A stretch of 64,000 nucleotides of DNA from Lachnospiraceae bacterium (GCA_017483735.1 JAFUVF010000052.1:1-64000), one strand, 5' to 3'; counted from the stretch's first letter, positions 10,200 to 19,938 are shown. Notes: a model not told the origin generated them from the letters alone. A program made the numbers and translations.

Positions 10200-11015
10200 A
10201 TGAAAAAGAAAAGCTATACATTACTTATAATAGGCTCAATTCTGCTTATAGCGTCAATAACAACAGCTGTTATTACATATAATTCAAGCTATGCGGAATC
10301 TCTTCTCATAGAGGACGCTGCAGAGAAGCTTCCAAAGCAGCGCCCATACGCATACAGCCTTGCGTTTGTGTTCTTAAGCTTCCTCCTTACCCTGAAGGGT
10401 ATCTTCAATGCCGTTTTCGGCGTTAAGGAGCATGAAAAGACCGATGTAAAGACAATCGCACAGACAGGACTTATGGCGGCGCTCTGCTATATAGGCTTTG
10501 CGCTGTTCAAGATAGATATTCCCGTAGGCACTGAAAAGACCGCCTTTCACTTCGGCAATGTCTTTTGCGTATTGGCTGCGCTTCTTCTGGGCGGATACAG
10601 GGGAGGACTTGCCGGCGCCATAGGCATGAGCATTGGAGATTTGACCACCTCTTATGTGACCTCCGCTCCCAAGACCTTTATATTGAAATTCCTGATTGGA
10701 TATATCGTGGGCTTTGTGGCGCACAATATTTTTAAGCTTAACAAAGCACACTCCCATAGATATGTAACAGGTGTTACTATTGGTTCTTCCGCCACAGGAA
10801 TGCTGTTTAACATCATTGCCGACCCTCTTGTGGGCTATTTGTACAAAACCTATCTTTTAGGTATCCCTCAGGATCTTGCAAAAACTCTCGCAAAATTAAA
10901 TTTTGCCACCACTACCGTAAACGCTGTCGTTGCGATAGTGATGGCAAGCATCTTTTATCTCGCTCTCCGCATTCCCCTTAGGAAAACAGGGATAATACCT
11001 GAAGAGGAGCAGTAA
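10200..11015 (+). CDS. ECF transporter S component (substrate-specific membrane subunit)
   Basis: Substrate-binding subunit of an energy-coupling-factor vitamin/nutrient importer; it works with shared EcfA/EcfA'/EcfT subunits encoded elsewhere. The 271 residues have a first helix near 7-25, a second near 51-72, and a core of about five helices at 85-260. The core carries the S-component pattern ALCYIGFALFKIDIPVG, then AFHFGNVFCVLAALLLGG and GGLAGAIGMSIGDLTTSY. These place it in the riboflavin-transporter-like S family (PF07155-type). The substrate cannot be read from sequence. AGGAG precedes ATG 10200. It is a lone plus-strand gene between valS and a convergent chemoreceptor gene; only five bases separate the stops, with no terminator seen. 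Confidence 0.82.
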   Translation: MKKKSYTLLIIGSILLIASITTAVITYNSSYAESLLIEDAAEKLPKQRPYAYSLAFVFLSFLLTLKGIFNAVFGVKEHEKTDVKTIAQTGLMAALCYIGFALFKIDIPVGTEKTAFHFGNVFCVLAALLLGGYRGGLAGAIGMSIGDLTTSYVTSAPKTFILKFLIGYIVGFVAHNIFKLNKAHSHRYVTGVTIGSSATGMLFNIIADPLVGYLYKTYLLGIPQDLAKTLAKLNFATTTVNAVVAIVMASIFYLALRIPLRKTGIIPEEEQ

Positions 11016-11020
11016 AACAA

Positions 11021-12733
11021 TCAAAATCTGAACTTGTTTACCTCGGTGTCGAGACCCTTTGCGATATCCGCATTCTCGTTTACCACATCCTGATTCTGCT
11101 TCATATTTTCGGACATATCCGCAACTGAGCTTGCGACATCCGTCACGCCCTTTGCGCTCTCCTCGACTGCAAAGGATACGTCGTTTACGGCATTTGTAAC
11201 CGCATTCATGGAATCCTCTATGCTTCTCGAGGATTCCTCCACATCCTTTAACATCTGGCTTATGCGCTCAGCGTCCTCCTTGTACTGTACACCTGTCTCC
11301 ATAAGCTGTCTGTAGCCTCCGATGGTCTTTTCCCGGACGAAATCAACCATCTTTGTCGCCTCGTCCGCAAGAGCCCTTACATTGCTTATAACCTCGTCAC
11401 TTATAACCTGTATCTCCTTTGCGGTATCGGCGGAATTGCTTGCAAGCGAGGATATCTCCTCCGCAACTACGGCAAAGCCCCTGCCGTGCTCGCCGGCTCT
11501 TGCCGCCTCTATGGAGGCATTTAAGGACAGCAGGTTTGTCTGGGATGCGATATCAAGGATGGTCTGGGTAAGGTTGCTGATATTTTCCACAGCCTTCGAC
11601 TTCTCTATCTTGTCGTTCAAGGAATCCGTCATATTGTCTGCAGCTTCCTTTGCCCCATTAGTCTCTCTCTCCGCATTGGCACGCATCTCCTCAGCCCGCT
11701 TTTCCATAGCGTCTGCGTAGCTCGTACCCTCCTGTACACTTACGAACATATCCGACACATCGGTCTTTATCTTCTCCGTAGACTCCTGAACCTGATTTAA
11801 GCTTGCGGAGGTCTCCTCCATTGCGGCGCTCATTGTCTCCATTGTCTCCGAGACCTTATCGAGTTCTTCATTAGTCTTTATTGTGGTCTTAAGCGCAGTA
11901 TCCACGGAAACCGAAAGCTCCTCCGAGGAACCGGATATATTCTTTACCACATTTCTGATATATTCGAGGAGATTGTTGATATTGTCGGCAATATCGCTTA
12001 CCTCGTCATTGCTCGAAACCTCAATCTTCTGGGTTAAATCGCCGTTGTTGCTCACAAGGTCTGATACCTTGTTGTTTACTACCCTAAGACCCTTTGCTAT
12101 GTTGTTTGCGATTATTATGGATACCACCACGGACAAAACCACCAAAACCGCACCTATCAGGACAATTCTTGCAACGATTGTGCTCAATGATTCAACAATC
12201 CTGTCCGCAATATAGTCTATTCCCAAAATGCCGACGGTTTCGCCGTTTCTGTTCTTTATGGGGGCATAAGCCGTGATTATATGCACTCCGTTGTCCTCAT
12301 CCAGATAGCCCGAGACATACCCTTCGCTGTGAAGGGCGTTGTTCATCTCGGTCTGGTATTCCGCCTCCACAGTATCCCCTATGGTGTAGCCATCCTCCGG
12401 CACCGAGAGATATACAAGTTGCCCGTTTCTCTCTCCCACGGTATATATGCTGTGTATGTCAGCATTGTTCTTAATCTCCAGCATATCCTCCATCGTGACT
12501 GTATTGGCATAGCTGTCATCGCCGCCCTTTTCCAACAGTGAAAGCAGATTTCCGTTTATCTGCCTTGCGGATATCTGCGCAAGCGCCAGCGTGTCGTCCG
12601 ATGCGCTCTGCACAAAGGAATTGTATACATAATTATATACCGCATACCCCATTATTACGCAGATGAGCACGTTTATCGCAACGCTCGCCAACAGGATTTT
12701 GTTGCGGATACTGAATCTTTGCTTTTTCTTCAT
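11021..12733 (-). CDS. Methyl-accepting chemotaxis protein (transmembrane chemoreceptor)
   Basis: The 570-residue receptor has a membrane helix at about 13-35, an extracytoplasmic sensor of roughly 150 residues with Cache-like features ([36 protein letters not shown]), a second helix near 186-212, a HAMP segment, and a long signalling coiled coil. The hairpin tip [20 protein letters not shown] followed by FAVVAEEI is the CheA/CheW contact site. Possible methylation-site glutamates are seen on both sides. It is the last gene of the GH13-binding protein-receptor operon, 24 bases after the binding-protein stop. This suggests it senses the sugar directly or through the loaded binding protein; that is inference. 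Confidence 0.93.
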   Translation of the reverse strand: MKKKQRFSIRNKILLASVAINVLICVIMGYAVYNYVYNSFVQSASDDTLALAQISARQINGNLLSLLEKGGDDSYANTVTMEDMLEIKNNADIHSIYTVGERNGQLVYLSVPEDGYTIGDTVEAEYQTEMNNALHSEGYVSGYLDEDNGVHIITAYAPIKNRNGETVGILGIDYIADRIVESLSTIVARIVLIGAVLVVLSVVVSIIIANNIAKGLRVVNNKVSDLVSNNGDLTQKIEVSSNDEVSDIADNINNLLEYIRNVVKNISGSSEELSVSVDTALKTTIKTNEELDKVSETMETMSAAMEETSASLNQVQESTEKIKTDVSDMFVSVQEGTSYADAMEKRAEEMRANAERETNGAKEAADNMTDSLNDKIEKSKAVENISNLTQTILDIASQTNLLSLNASIEAARAGEHGRGFAVVAEEISSLASNSADTAKEIQVISDEVISNVRALADEATKMVDFVREKTIGGYRQLMETGVQYKEDAERISQMLKDVEESSRSIEDSMNAVTNAVNDVSFAVEESAKGVTDVASSVADMSENMKQNQDVVNENADIAKGLDTEVNKFRF

Positions 12734-12757
12734 TATCTTTAATCTCCTTTATCTATA

Positions 12758-14212
12758 TTATTCGGCATTCAGGGAATCCACCACCGCCTGAGACATATAG
12801 GCCCCACCTGAGGTCTCAAACTCCGCATATGCATCTTCTATCGACATTCCCTCTGTCACGACCTTGTTTACAAGCTCCGTCTTTATCTTCATAAGCTCGT
12901 CATTATACTGCGCAAAGGCATCCGTGCTGTAGGGAAGATCCGCCATACGGCTGTTATCATTGAATATCTCTGCAGCCGCCACCGCATCAGCTGCGGCGTT
13001 CTTTGCTCCCGGATCGTCCTCAATAGGTACAATGGCAAGCATTCTGTCTATATGATTCTTCGGATAATTGTCCTTTCCGGGGGTGTAGGTCCACAGCGTC
13101 TCAACGGTGCCGCCATCTAACATAGTTTCAAGAAAATACTGATACACTCCCGCCGGATTCTTGCAGGCGCTGGTAATACACCATACCGGCGCAACTCTCT
13201 CCAAATATGTTCCCGTCTCCTCAATGGGCGGCAGTGCGACAATGCGGTCATCAATCCCCGCTTCCTTGGATTTGCTGCTTAATGTATGCGCCCAAGTTCC
13301 TGCCCAATAGGTAAATACTCCGTATTCGTTGGCATAGAATTTGTCACGGCAGTTTCCGGTGCTGTTTGTGACTATATCCTTGTCTATATATCCCTTTGAG
13401 TACGCATCCTTAAGCCTTCCCATGGCGGCCTTCATGGAATCCTTCGTAAAACCGTCAACCCATGTCCCGTCCTCATCCTGATAGAAGGAAGGATATGCAT
13501 CCTGATAAAACTCGGGAAGATAGTTCACATATGGAGCTTCCCCGTTTATAATACCTGCCGCCGACACTCCGTAGGTATCGCCATTCTTTCCGTTCCTGTC
13601 GGGGTCCATCTCGCTGAAGGCTTTTAACATATTCAGGTATTCATCATAGGTTGTGGGGACGGAAAGCCCGCATCTGTCAAGCCATGACTGCTTAACATAG
13701 GTCATACAGCCGTTGCCCCTTGTGGGAGTTATTCCGTAGAGCTTCCCATGAATCCTTATTCCCTCTATGAGAGCATCATTGCCCGCTGCGCTTATCCGCT
13801 GTTCAAGCGCCGAGCCCTCGTAATAATCCGAGATATCCGCAAGCATCTCCTCTGCAGCGTACTTGGTATAATAGGTAGAGCTTAAGAGCACCACATCCGG
13901 CAGCTCTCCGCTCTCAAAAGCCGCCGTGACCTCATCATAGTACACCTCATGCTCCGGCTGGATTATCTCCAAATCCACTCCTGTGGCGGCCTCCCACTGC
14001 GCCTCGAACTCATCCCTGCCGTTCTCCACGCTTATAAGGGTGCCGTCCACCATCATAGTGATCTTGTCCGGCTTTACTACATTTCCGGTCTGTCTCACAT
14101 ATGACGCATTCCCGCCGGATGAACCGCTTTTTCCGGCAGTCTGTCCACAGCCCGCAAGAGATAACGCAACGAGTGATGCAGACATAAATACGCAAAAAAC
14201 ATGTGTTTTCAA
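12758..14212 (-). CDS. Extracellular solute-binding lipoprotein (sugar ABC type), orphan
   Basis: Predicted carbohydrate-binding lipoprotein of the group 1 ABC-importer type. The start is TTG at 14212, with AGGAG eight to nine bases upstream. The signal peptide is followed by lipobox LAGC (Cys22) and a Ser/Gly-rich linker. The mature domain has the family pattern PDVVLLSSTYYTKYA, KLYGITPTRGNGCMTYVKQ, SVPTTYDEYLNMLKAF and DPDRNGKNGDTYGVS. It is 484 residues long. No permease or ATPase gene is adjacent: its neighbours are an intracellular GH13 enzyme upstream and a chemoreceptor downstream. It may deliver sugar to a permease encoded elsewhere, or act as a chemotaxis co-sensor. Confidence 0.87.
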   Translation of the reverse strand: MKTHVFCVFMSASLVALSLAGCGQTAGKSGSSGGNASYVRQTGNVVKPDKITMMVDGTLISVENGRDEFEAQWEAATGVDLEIIQPEHEVYYDEVTAAFESGELPDVVLLSSTYYTKYAAEEMLADISDYYEGSALEQRISAAGNDALIEGIRIHGKLYGITPTRGNGCMTYVKQSWLDRCGLSVPTTYDEYLNMLKAFSEMDPDRNGKNGDTYGVSAAGIINGEAPYVNYLPEFYQDAYPSFYQDEDGTWVDGFTKDSMKAAMGRLKDAYSKGYIDKDIVTNSTGNCRDKFYANEYGVFTYWAGTWAHTLSSKSKEAGIDDRIVALPPIEETGTYLERVAPVWCITSACKNPAGVYQYFLETMLDGGTVETLWTYTPGKDNYPKNHIDRMLAIVPIEDDPGAKNAAADAVAAAEIFNDNSRMADLPYSTDAFAQYNDELMKIKTELVNKVVTEGMSIEDAYAEFETSGGAYMSQAVVDSLNAE

Positions 14213-14242
14213 AACTTCTCTCCTTTCATTTTATGTAAACCT

Positions 14243-15556
14243 TTATTTTTCCATTTTCCATATAGCGGCAGAGTACGGAGGGAGCTTGCTTCCTCCCCCG
14301 AAATCGTGCAATTCCCCGGTTATCAGGTCCGTAGCCTGTCCGCAGCCCGCATCGAAATGTGCGGTATATTCGGCATCATCCGCATTTATAGCCACCATCA
14401 CACGCTCGTGCTCAGATTTTCTTTCGAAAATGCACTGCTTATTTGTGAGGACAACGGAGCGGAAAGCACCGTAATTTAATGCCTCTGAATTTTTCTTTGC
14501 GTCTGACAATTTAGATATAAATTCTGACAATTCATTCCACTGTGGAGCGTCAAAGCTTACCCTCAACGCCGGGTCTCCCTCCTCCTTTTTCGCCTTTGCT
14601 CCCCACTCGCTTCCGTAGTATACGCAGGGGATTCCGGGCATTCCAAACATCAGCGCATATATGAGGGGCAGGTGCTTTTCATTGTTCAAATTGCTGGCAA
14701 TACGGGACACATCATGGTTGTCCACAAAGGAAAGCATATGCTTTCCCTTATAGAGCGTCCAGTTCTCCGGACCATACTGTCTCATAAGGGAGTGGATTAT
14801 CTCAAACATATTCATGGAGTTGAAGCTTGAAAAAAGCCCCTTATAACACTCATAATTGGTGGCTGAATCCAGCATTGCATCATTTACCATACGGTTGTAA
14901 TCCCCATGGAGCATTTCTCCCAAAAGATAGAACTCCGGCTTCAAGCCCTTAGAGAAGTCGTGAAGCCTCTTGACAAACCCCTCGTCAAGGCAGTATGCCA
15001 CATCGAGCCTGAGTCCGTCTATATCGAACTCAGCCACCCACTTCTTTATATTATAGAAGATATGCTGTACCACGTCCTCATTATGAAGATTCAGCTTTAC
15101 GAGATCATAATTGCCTTCCCAGCCCTCATACCACAATCCGTCGTTATAATTGGAGTTGCCGTCAAAGGCAAGCCTTGCAAACCATGAGGTATACGGGGAG
15201 CTCTCCCTGTTCTTCAGCACATCCTGAAATGCGAAGAAACCCCTTCCCACATGATTGAATACGCCGTCCAAAACCACCTTTATCCCATTTTTGTGGAGCT
15301 CATCGCAAACTCTCTTAAAATCCTCATTTGTGCCGAGACGCACATCGATTTTCCCATAATCCCTCGTATTGTAGCCGTGGGTATCGGATTCAAATACCGG
15401 AGAAAAATAAATTGCATTGCAGCCCAGCTTCTTAATATGAGGTATCCAATCCACCACCTTTAATATTCTGTGCTCAAGTACACCGTCATTCTCAAATGGA
15501 GCTCCGCAGAAGCCCAGCGGATATATCTGATAAAAGACACTTTCAAAAGCCCACAT
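14243..15556 (-). CDS. GH13 family alpha-amylase/maltodextrin glucosidase, intracellular
   Basis: Predicted hydrolase of alpha-1,4-linked oligoglucans. The start is taken at ATG 15556 because AAGGAGG lies seven bases upstream; an in-frame extension to 15673 has no such site and crosses the promoter. The 437-residue product begins MWAFESVFYQIYPLGFCGAP, with no signal peptide. The GH13 regions are present: DGVFNH (97-102), GLRLDVA with nucleophile Asp185, LLGEMLH with acid/base Glu214, and FVDNHD with Asp282. Length and N-terminus fit small cyclomaltodextrinase- or sucrose-phosphorylase-like GH13 enzymes acting on imported maltodextrins. It is the first gene of an operon with a sugar-binding lipoprotein (30-base gap) and a chemoreceptor. 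Confidence 0.92.
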   Translation of the reverse strand: MWAFESVFYQIYPLGFCGAPFENDGVLEHRILKVVDWIPHIKKLGCNAIYFSPVFESDTHGYNTRDYGKIDVRLGTNEDFKRVCDELHKNGIKVVLDGVFNHVGRGFFAFQDVLKNRESSPYTSWFARLAFDGNSNYNDGLWYEGWEGNYDLVKLNLHNEDVVQHIFYNIKKWVAEFDIDGLRLDVAYCLDEGFVKRLHDFSKGLKPEFYLLGEMLHGDYNRMVNDAMLDSATNYECYKGLFSSFNSMNMFEIIHSLMRQYGPENWTLYKGKHMLSFVDNHDVSRIASNLNNEKHLPLIYALMFGMPGIPCVYYGSEWGAKAKKEEGDPALRVSFDAPQWNELSEFISKLSDAKKNSEALNYGAFRSVVLTNKQCIFERKSEHERVMVAINADDAEYTAHFDAGCGQATDLITGELHDFGGGSKLPPYSAAIWKMEK

Positions 15557-15587
15557 ATCAAGCCTCCTTACAGTTAAATTTTTCAAT

Positions 15588-15616
15588 ATTTTAGCACATT
15601 TAAGCCATATTGACAA
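15588..15616 (-). promoter_or_regulatory. Promoter of the GH13-binding protein-chemoreceptor operon
   Basis: TTGTCA (15611-15616), 17 bases, TAAAAT (15588-15593) on the minus strand, 31 bases upstream of ATG 15556. Confidence 0.75.
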
Positions 15617-15765
15617 ACAAAACGCCGGATTTAAACTAAAATTAATTTTTGAGGTGTATAGTAACGGTAACATAATTCTATTGACCTATTTGGTACCAAT
15701 CAAAAAATTTTTGCGGAAAAAAATCACGACATTAAAATCGAATTCCGTGTCAGTTTTTATTGATA

Positions 15766-15805
15766 TGTGGATAATTTATCCACTATTTCCACATTCTTAT
15801 CCACA
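15766..15805. promoter_or_regulatory. Cluster of DnaA boxes
   Basis: Two exact matches to TTATNCACA are present: TTATCCACA on the minus strand at 15766-15774 and on the plus strand at 15797-15805. Two near matches lie between them: TTATCCACT at 15776-15784 (8/9) and ATTTCCACA at 15785-15793 (7/9). Four sites in 40 bases inside an AT-rich gap is far above chance. dnaA and dnaN are not nearby, so this need not be the origin; a DnaA-titrating or DnaA-regulated site is an alternative. Confidence 0.7.
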
Positions 15806-15928
15806 TAATAATTATTTATGTCAGTTTTTAAAATTTTGTTTTTTTTAAAATTTTGCGGTGTCATTTCCTGCATAACGTCAGTTAGAAATATTATGTGAAG
15901 TAAACATAAATTTTAAATTGTGCACAAA

Positions 15929-15958
15929 AAAATTGTCAATCTTTTAATTGACAATTTT
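15929..15958 (-). terminator. AT-rich hairpin, possible terminator of the asnA-helicase unit
   Basis: A 12-bp stem (15929-15940 with 15947-15958, six-base loop) reads as a hairpin followed by a T run on the minus strand. It lies 245 bases after the helicase stop. The stem is AT-rich, so strength is doubtful; it could also work in the other direction. Confidence 0.4.
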
Positions 15959-16202
15959 GGATATCCTGTGTTTTTAATTTTTTCAAAATTCCGACAAATT
16001 TTTATCGCATTTAATTTCTCTAGTTATTCTATTTCTGTATTTGTTAATTATTTATCAAAGCCTTCTTGGGATTTTATGCGTTTTTTATCTGAATATTTTA
16101 CAAATTTTCTTGCAATTTATTTTTTGACGTGGTCGTTAGATTGCGTGTGTTTTTCAATTTTTCTTTTTCACACCCGAATAGAATTTCGCTTGTTTTCTAA
16201 TT

Positions 16203-18887
16203 TTAAAGCCACTCGTTCCAGAAGTATTCCACCTGTTTTCCTATGCTTTTTATGTCAACCACTTTTAGGTCGCTCCACTCTCTGGGAAACATCCTTCTGT
16301 AGGATGCTGTTATGAAGCGTTCATCCAGCAATACCGCTATGCCGAAATCATCCTCCGTGCGTATGACCCTCCCTGCTGCCTGAAGCACCTTGTTCATACC
16401 GGGTATCCTGTAGGCATAGTCAAAGCCGTTCTCTCCATCCTCATCAAAATACCCCTTGAATATCTCCCTTTCATTGCATACCAAAGGGAGCCCTGTGCCT
16501 ATTATTATGGCTCCTATCAGACTGTCATTCTTCAAATCTATTCCCTCGGAGAAGATACCTCCCAACACGCAGAACGCCACAAGGCTGCAGTCCTCCTTTT
16601 CAATCTCCATATTTATGCCTGCCGCCCGTAAAGAGATGTCCGCCTCCGGAAGCGTGAACTTTTCAAGGAATTCCTCCCTTTCCGCCTCGCTCATATGCTC
16701 ATTCTGGACTATAATATCGACATTTTCATCCGCCCTTGCCTCGTATTTCTCTATTACCTTCTGCATAAAGCTGTAGGAAGGCGCAAATACCATATAATTT
16801 CCGGCTCTTTCCCTCACTATGCGGTGTATATGCTCTGCAATCCTGTCGTATTCCTCATCGCTCCGCCTCGTGTATTTGCTGGTCACATCATTGGCGACGA
16901 AGATTCCCAGCTTCTCCGGATTGAACACGGATTTGGCATACACCTCGTAATCCTCCTCGCTTCCGCCCAAAAGTCTTTTAAAATACTGTATCGGAAGCAT
17001 TGTCGCAGAGAATAATATGCTGCTCCTCCCCTGCGACATACAATCCCTTAGACGGACGGAGGGATTGACACATAGAAGCTTGACAAAAAAGTCTGTATTT
17101 TCAATCTTTTCCGCATAAATAACATAGTTTTCGTCCATTTCCTCATGAATCTCCAGAAAATGTCCAAGTTCAAAATAAAAATCAAGCACATCCTCCTTTA
17201 TATCCGGCGCATTTTCCTCCGTTTCCGAGAGATAATCCGCTATAGCGCTGTAAACTCCGGCAAGCGCATTCTCGAATCCTGAAACATTCTCAAGGAGAAC
17301 GTAATTATCACAATCCTCTTTCAGCTCCTCAAGCTCCTTTATGCAAAACCCAAGCCTTGCAGAGATTATCTCCCCGTAACCCTTCCTTACAAAAATTGAA
17401 GAACCCTCGTTATTTTTGCCTCTCCTGGTCGAATAATAGAGGGTATCCGTAATATTGTCCTCCTCCTCGACCCTGTACTCTTTTTCGGAAAGTTCAGTAT
17501 TTGCTGCATCTGTCAGCATTTCAAGGGATATCTGCCCCTCCACCTGCTTAAGCTTCCTCTTATTTGCCTTTGCCTCCGTAAGCTCCTCGTTTATGGCATG
17601 CTTTATCCTTCTCCTAAGCTCCTTAAGCTGTTCCTCGCTTATTTTGGCGGAGTACATCTCCCTCGCCCTGTCCACAAGATTGTGGGCTTCATCTATCAGA
17701 AACACATACTCTCCCCTTTCCCCCGAAGCAAAATACCTCTGCAGCCTGACATGGGGGTCGAATACATAATTATAATCGCATATTATTCCGTCCGAAAAGG
17801 AGCTTACATCAAGAGAAAGCTCAAAGGGGCATACATTGTATTCCTCGGAATAGCGCCTGATAGTATCCCTGTCGATATTGTCCTCATTTTGGAGCAGCTT
17901 ATATATTGCGTCATTTACCCTGTCAAAATGCCCCTTTGCATAAGGACAGTACTCGGGATTGCATTTTTTCTCCTCCATGGGACAGATCTTCTCCTTGGCG
18001 GTAATTACGACGCTTTTGAATCTAAGCCCTTCATTCCGCAGGATGTTAAAGGTATCGCAGGCAACACTTCTGGTAATTGTCCTCGCCGTAAGATAGAAGA
18101 GCTTCTCGCATATTCCCCGCTCAAAAGCCTTTATTGAGGGAAAAATCGTGGATATGGTCTTGCCGACCCCTGTGGGCGCCTCCATAAAGAGTTTCTTTGA
18201 ATGATATATCGTGCTGTATACATTTGTCACAAGCTCCCTCTGTCCCGACCTGTACTCAAAGGGAAATTCCACGCCCTCTATGGAGGAATTTCTCTCCTTT
18301 CTCCAATTCCAGACAAAATCCGAAAAAAGCCTGTATTTTTCCAAAACGTCATGGAACCAAAGGGAAAGCTCCTTAAATTCATAGTCGAAGAAGAAATATT
18401 TGAGCTCCTCCGTCTCCATATTGCAATAGGTCATGCGGACTCTGAGCTCATCCTTGTCCCCGCAGCTCTTTTCTGCGCCATACATATACGCATAGCACTT
18501 TGCCTGCGCCAAATGCACCGGCACAGGCTCCTTCATCCTGTCAAGCTTCCTGTAGGTACCCTTTATCTCATCTATTAAGAGTTCTTTTCCGTCATTGATT
18601 ATGCCGTCAGCCCTGCCGCTTATGCATATATCGTATTCCCCCGCATCATATTTGAAGCTAAGAGGATATTCCGGCGTATAGCCGCCACCCATGCTCTTCT
18701 GAATCTTTTTATGTATGCGGCTTCCCTCCTGCATTGCATTTTCCTTAAGGGCGCCTATCCGATTGTCTATATCTCCCGAGCGCAGTATAAACTCAACGAG
18801 CCCCCTGACGGAAATCTCTATGATTCCCTTAGGAGGCTCTTTAAACACTTTATCATTATCCGCAGCTTTTCTTACTAACTCATCCAT
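16203..18887 (-). CDS. PD-(D/E)XK nuclease domain fused to XPD/DinG-like Fe-S DNA helicase
   Basis: Predicted 5'-3' DNA repair helicase of 894 residues. The N-terminal ~200 residues carry a PD-(D/E)XK nuclease pattern: GRADG with Asp94, then IDEIKG with Glu107 and Lys109, then Gln128. The helicase core has Walker A EAPTGVGKT (236-244) and DEAH (399-402). Four cysteines typical of the XPD iron-sulphur domain lie between them (Cys302, 309, 314, 353). The C-terminal helicase half includes AAGRVIRTEDDFG. This nuclease-helicase layout is known in Firmicutes but poorly studied. The ATG is one base after the asnA stop (TAATATG), so the two are translated from one message. Confidence 0.88.
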   Translation of the reverse strand: MDELVRKAADNDKVFKEPPKGIIEISVRGLVEFILRSGDIDNRIGALKENAMQEGSRIHKKIQKSMGGGYTPEYPLSFKYDAGEYDICISGRADGIINDGKELLIDEIKGTYRKLDRMKEPVPVHLAQAKCYAYMYGAEKSCGDKDELRVRMTYCNMETEELKYFFFDYEFKELSLWFHDVLEKYRLFSDFVWNWRKERNSSIEGVEFPFEYRSGQRELVTNVYSTIYHSKKLFMEAPTGVGKTISTIFPSIKAFERGICEKLFYLTARTITRSVACDTFNILRNEGLRFKSVVITAKEKICPMEEKKCNPEYCPYAKGHFDRVNDAIYKLLQNEDNIDRDTIRRYSEEYNVCPFELSLDVSSFSDGIICDYNYVFDPHVRLQRYFASGERGEYVFLIDEAHNLVDRAREMYSAKISEEQLKELRRRIKHAINEELTEAKANKRKLKQVEGQISLEMLTDAANTELSEKEYRVEEEDNITDTLYYSTRRGKNNEGSSIFVRKGYGEIISARLGFCIKELEELKEDCDNYVLLENVSGFENALAGVYSAIADYLSETEENAPDIKEDVLDFYFELGHFLEIHEEMDENYVIYAEKIENTDFFVKLLCVNPSVRLRDCMSQGRSSILFSATMLPIQYFKRLLGGSEEDYEVYAKSVFNPEKLGIFVANDVTSKYTRRSDEEYDRIAEHIHRIVRERAGNYMVFAPSYSFMQKVIEKYEARADENVDIIVQNEHMSEAEREEFLEKFTLPEADISLRAAGINMEIEKEDCSLVAFCVLGGIFSEGIDLKNDSLIGAIIIGTGLPLVCNEREIFKGYFDEDGENGFDYAYRIPGMNKVLQAAGRVIRTEDDFGIAVLLDERFITASYRRMFPREWSDLKVVDIKSIGKQVEYFWNEWL

Positions 18888-18888
18888 A

Positions 18889-19899
18889 TTAAAGAAGAGG
18901 AATTCCTGCTTCCGCCATGGCTTTTTCCGTCTCTTCGGGCCAAAGAGAGCTCTGCACCTCTCCTATATGCGCCTTTCTTAAAAAGAACATACATATTCTG
19001 GACTGTCCGATGCCTCCGCCTATGGTATAGGGAAGCTCTCCGTCTATAATTGCCTTGTGATAGGGAAGCTCTGCTCTCTCCTCGCAGCCCGACTTCTTAA
19101 GCTGTGACAGAAGGGATTCTCTGTCAACTCTTATTCCCATGCTGGAAAGCTCAAGGGCGATATCGAGTACCGGATAATATACGAGTATATCCGCATTCAA
19201 CGCCCAATCGTCATAATCGGGGGCTCTCCCGTCATGGGGCTTTCCGTCTCCCAATACGTCCCCTATCTGCATAATGCAGACTGCCCCCTTTGCCTTTGCG
19301 ATATAATACTCCCTCTCCTTCGGAGTGTACTCCGGGAACATCTCTTCAAGTTCCCTTGTCGTCACGAAGAATATCTCAGAGGGTAATATCTCCTCGATAT
19401 AGTCGTACTGTATCGCCATATATTTCTCAGTCTTCCGAAGAACCTTGTAGACATCATTAACAACATTTTTTAAGGTATCGAGATTTCTGTCGTCCTTTGC
19501 GATAATCTTCTCCCAATCCCACTGATCCACATAGACGGAGTGGATATTGTCCACCTCCTCATCCCTGCGGATGGCGCTCATATCGGTATAGAGACCTTCT
19601 CCTGCGGAAAAGCCGTATTTTTTCAACGCATAGCGCTTCCACTTTGCCAATGACTGCACAATCTCTCCCTGCCTGCCGTTCTGATACTTGATATCAAAGC
19701 CAACGGGGCGTTCTACGCCGTTTAGATTATCATTGAGTCCCGAAGCCGGATCTACAAAAAGCGGCGCAGATACTCTAAACAAATTCAGCCTCTCCGACAA
19801 AAGCCCCTGAAAACAATCCTTTACGGTCTTTATGCCCTTTTGTGTCTCATAGAGGTTTAATGCGGGCTTATAGCCCTTGGGTATCTTCAATTCTGACAT
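18889..19899 (-). CDS. asnA: Aspartate--ammonia ligase (asparagine synthetase A)
   Basis: Makes asparagine from aspartate, ammonia and ATP in the cytoplasm. The 336-residue length and the signatures are those of AsnA, an enzyme related to class II aspartyl-tRNA synthetases: RVSAPLFVDPASGLNDNLNG, EIVQSLAKWKR, YTDMSAIRRDEE, SVYVDQWDWEK and PYTIGGGIGQSR. Start at ATG 19899. It is followed at once by the helicase gene, an association with no obvious metabolic reason. A weak promoter lies at 19939-19967. Confidence 0.97.
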   Translation of the reverse strand: MSELKIPKGYKPALNLYETQKGIKTVKDCFQGLLSERLNLFRVSAPLFVDPASGLNDNLNGVERPVGFDIKYQNGRQGEIVQSLAKWKRYALKKYGFSAGEGLYTDMSAIRRDEEVDNIHSVYVDQWDWEKIIAKDDRNLDTLKNVVNDVYKVLRKTEKYMAIQYDYIEEILPSEIFFVTTRELEEMFPEYTPKEREYYIAKAKGAVCIMQIGDVLGDGKPHDGRAPDYDDWALNADILVYYPVLDIALELSSMGIRVDRESLLSQLKKSGCEERAELPYHKAIIDGELPYTIGGGIGQSRICMFFLRKAHIGEVQSSLWPEETEKAMAEAGIPLL

Positions 19900-19938
19900 T
19901 TTTTATCCCTCGTTTTCTTTTTGTTTATCTATCAATAT

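Larger units (their letters stand above)
15617..16202. other. AT-rich 590-base intergenic region
   Basis: This is the longest gap between genes in the window and far more AT-rich than its surroundings. It contains a DnaA-box cluster (15766-15805), two copies of GTCAGTTTTTA (15749-15759 and 15820-15830), AAAATTTT inverted repeats (about 15827-15855), a 12-bp AT hairpin (15929-15958), and long runs of A and T. Open frames in it have no start signals and are rich in Phe/Ile/Lys by base composition; I do not regard them as genes. Confidence 0.7.

Noticed and set aside
15617..16202. Chromosomal origin of replication (oriC)
   Set aside because: DnaA boxes and AT-richness fit, but dnaA/dnaN or rpmH are not adjacent and strand skew cannot be judged from 64 kb. 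Kept only as a DnaA-box cluster.
15920..16315. 131-codon plus-strand frame in the AT-rich gap
   Set aside because: No ribosome binding site, composition-driven Phe/Ile/Leu-rich sequence, and it runs into the end of the helicase gene.
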